Assembly (NCBI GenBank): GCA_964444825.1
Contig: CAYUIS010000116.1
Span: 1 to 16,866, forward strand
Origin: CAYUIS01 sp964444825
GTDB lineage: Bacteria; Chloroflexota; Anaerolineae; B4-G1
Length of the DNA stretch: 16,866 nucleotides
Direction of reading: 5' to 3'
The translations under genes and the position numbers were made by a program. Shown in pieces: positions 16,234-16,866 of the stretch. Under the pieces are notes generated by a model. That model saw only the letters and a list, made by a program, of their open reading frames with translations. It was not told where the DNA came from and did no database searches. Positions within the stretch are counted from its first letter, which is position 1. Each line of letters begins with the position of its first letter.

Positions 16234-16866
16234 ATGGACGAGCGACCGATCGAGTACCGCCCGATGATCAGGGACCTTCCCTCCGGGGAGCGTCCGCGTG
16301 AGCGCCTGAAGTACGCAGGTGAGGGAGCGTTATCCACGACGGAGCTGCTCGCCATCATCCTGCGCGTTGGGGTGGGGGGCGAGAGCGTGTTGGATATGGC
16401 CCAGCGCCTCCTCTCTCGGTACCAGGGGCTGCCGGGCCTCGCCCGGGCCAGTTTCGCAGAACTGGAGGCCGAGAAAGGGTTGGGGGAGGCCAAGACGGCG
16501 CAGCTTAAGGCGGCATTTGAGCTGGGGCGGCGCATGTTGGCGACCTCTCCGGAGGAACGGTTCGTCATACGTTCTCCGGCCGACGTGGCGCAACTCTTGA
16601 TGGCCGAGATGGCCCACTTGGAGCAGGAACACTTTCGGGTGCTATACCTGGACACCCGCAACAGGCTCCTTGGTTCCGAGACGATTTACGTAGGGAGCCT
16701 TAATGCATCTCACATCCGTGTGGGAGAGGTGTTTCGAGATGCCGTCAAACGCAATTGTGCTGCCATCATCGTGGCCCACAATCATCCTTCCGGCGACCCC
16801 TCCCCCTCTCCTGAGGACGTGGAGGTGACGCGTCAGTTGGTGGCTGCGGGTAAGCTGCTGGACATC
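16234..16866 (+). CDS. radC: RadC family JAMM-domain protein, partial
   Basis: These are the first 211 residues of a RadC protein, which continues past the window end. RDLPSGERPRERL (13-25) is the typical N-terminus. Residues about 30-105 form a helix-hairpin-helix-like region (ALSTTELLAIILR, KGLGEAKTAQLKAAFELGRR). The JAMM/MPN+ metal domain starts at about 110, with Glu132 in EQEHFRVLYLDTRN and the motif HNHPSGD, in which His182, His184 and Asp195 match HxHx(10)D. The family was named for DNA repair, but that role is disputed and the true activity is unclear. ATG 16234 is taken because the predicted transcript begins there. ATG 16264 is the alternative, and neither has a clear ribosome-binding site. 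About 15-20 residues are missing, judging by usual family length. Confidence 0.92.
   Translation, partial: MDERPIEYRPMIRDLPSGERPRERLKYAGEGALSTTELLAIILRVGVGGESVLDMAQRLLSRYQGLPGLARASFAELEAEKGLGEAKTAQLKAAFELGRRMLATSPEERFVIRSPADVAQLLMAEMAHLEQEHFRVLYLDTRNRLLGSETIYVGSLNASHIRVGEVFRDAVKRNCAAIIVAHNHPSGDPSPSPEDVEVTRQLVAAGKLLDI

Overview
The window looks like part of a draft or metagenome-assembled genome of a Chloroflexota bacterium, probably Anaerolineae-like. This rests on the high GC content, a fused ADP-forming acyl-CoA synthetase beside a BioD/DRTGG protein, large mosaic secreted proteins, and a C-terminal YLPxxxR peptide that I recall from many secreted proteins of this phylum. The taxonomy is inference. 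Two runs of exactly 100 N (2650-2749 and 5222-5321) are scaffold gaps.

Positions 1-7259 hold a secretion module. A consensus sigma-70-type promoter at 29-58 drives one very large mosaic exported protein, which the two gaps break into three pieces (about 134-2649, 2750-5221, 5322-5451). Its order of parts is: signal peptide, a large conserved beta-rich domain, carboxypeptidase-regulatory-like modules, a ThuA/glutamine-amidotransferase-like fold, more beta-sandwich modules, a nidogen-like domain, an InlB-type repeat and a YLPVVMR tail. Its stop overlaps the start of a secreted M14 zinc carboxypeptidase (5439-7259), which ends in the related peptide YLPAILRG.

Positions 7390-15561 hold a central energy-metabolism block on the + strand. 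It contains a fused ADP-forming acyl/acetyl-CoA synthetase, a BioD-like/DRTGG protein, enolase, a strong hairpin terminator, a lipoprotein-like protein with four pre-peptidase C-terminal (PPC) repeats, and pyruvate kinase. Enolase and pyruvate kinase carry 2-phosphoglycerate to pyruvate with ATP formation. The CoA synthetase can turn acetyl-CoA into acetate plus ATP, so the block fits a sugar- or peptide-fermenting lifestyle. The secreted peptidase upstream would fit peptide scavenging.

Positions 15558-16866 hold a compact end. A hairpin whose two arms carry the stop codons of pyruvate kinase and of the convergent gene separates the block from a minus-strand membrane zinc-ribbon protein. A divergent promoter pair at 16152-16226 then serves that gene and radC, which runs off the window end and may be translated from a leaderless mRNA.

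I see no tRNA, rRNA, CRISPR array, insertion sequence or phage gene. The most unusual points are the shared YLP tail on two overlapping secreted genes, the coherent single-gene reading across two gaps, and the DRTGG protein paired with an ADP-forming synthetase rather than a phosphotransacetylase.
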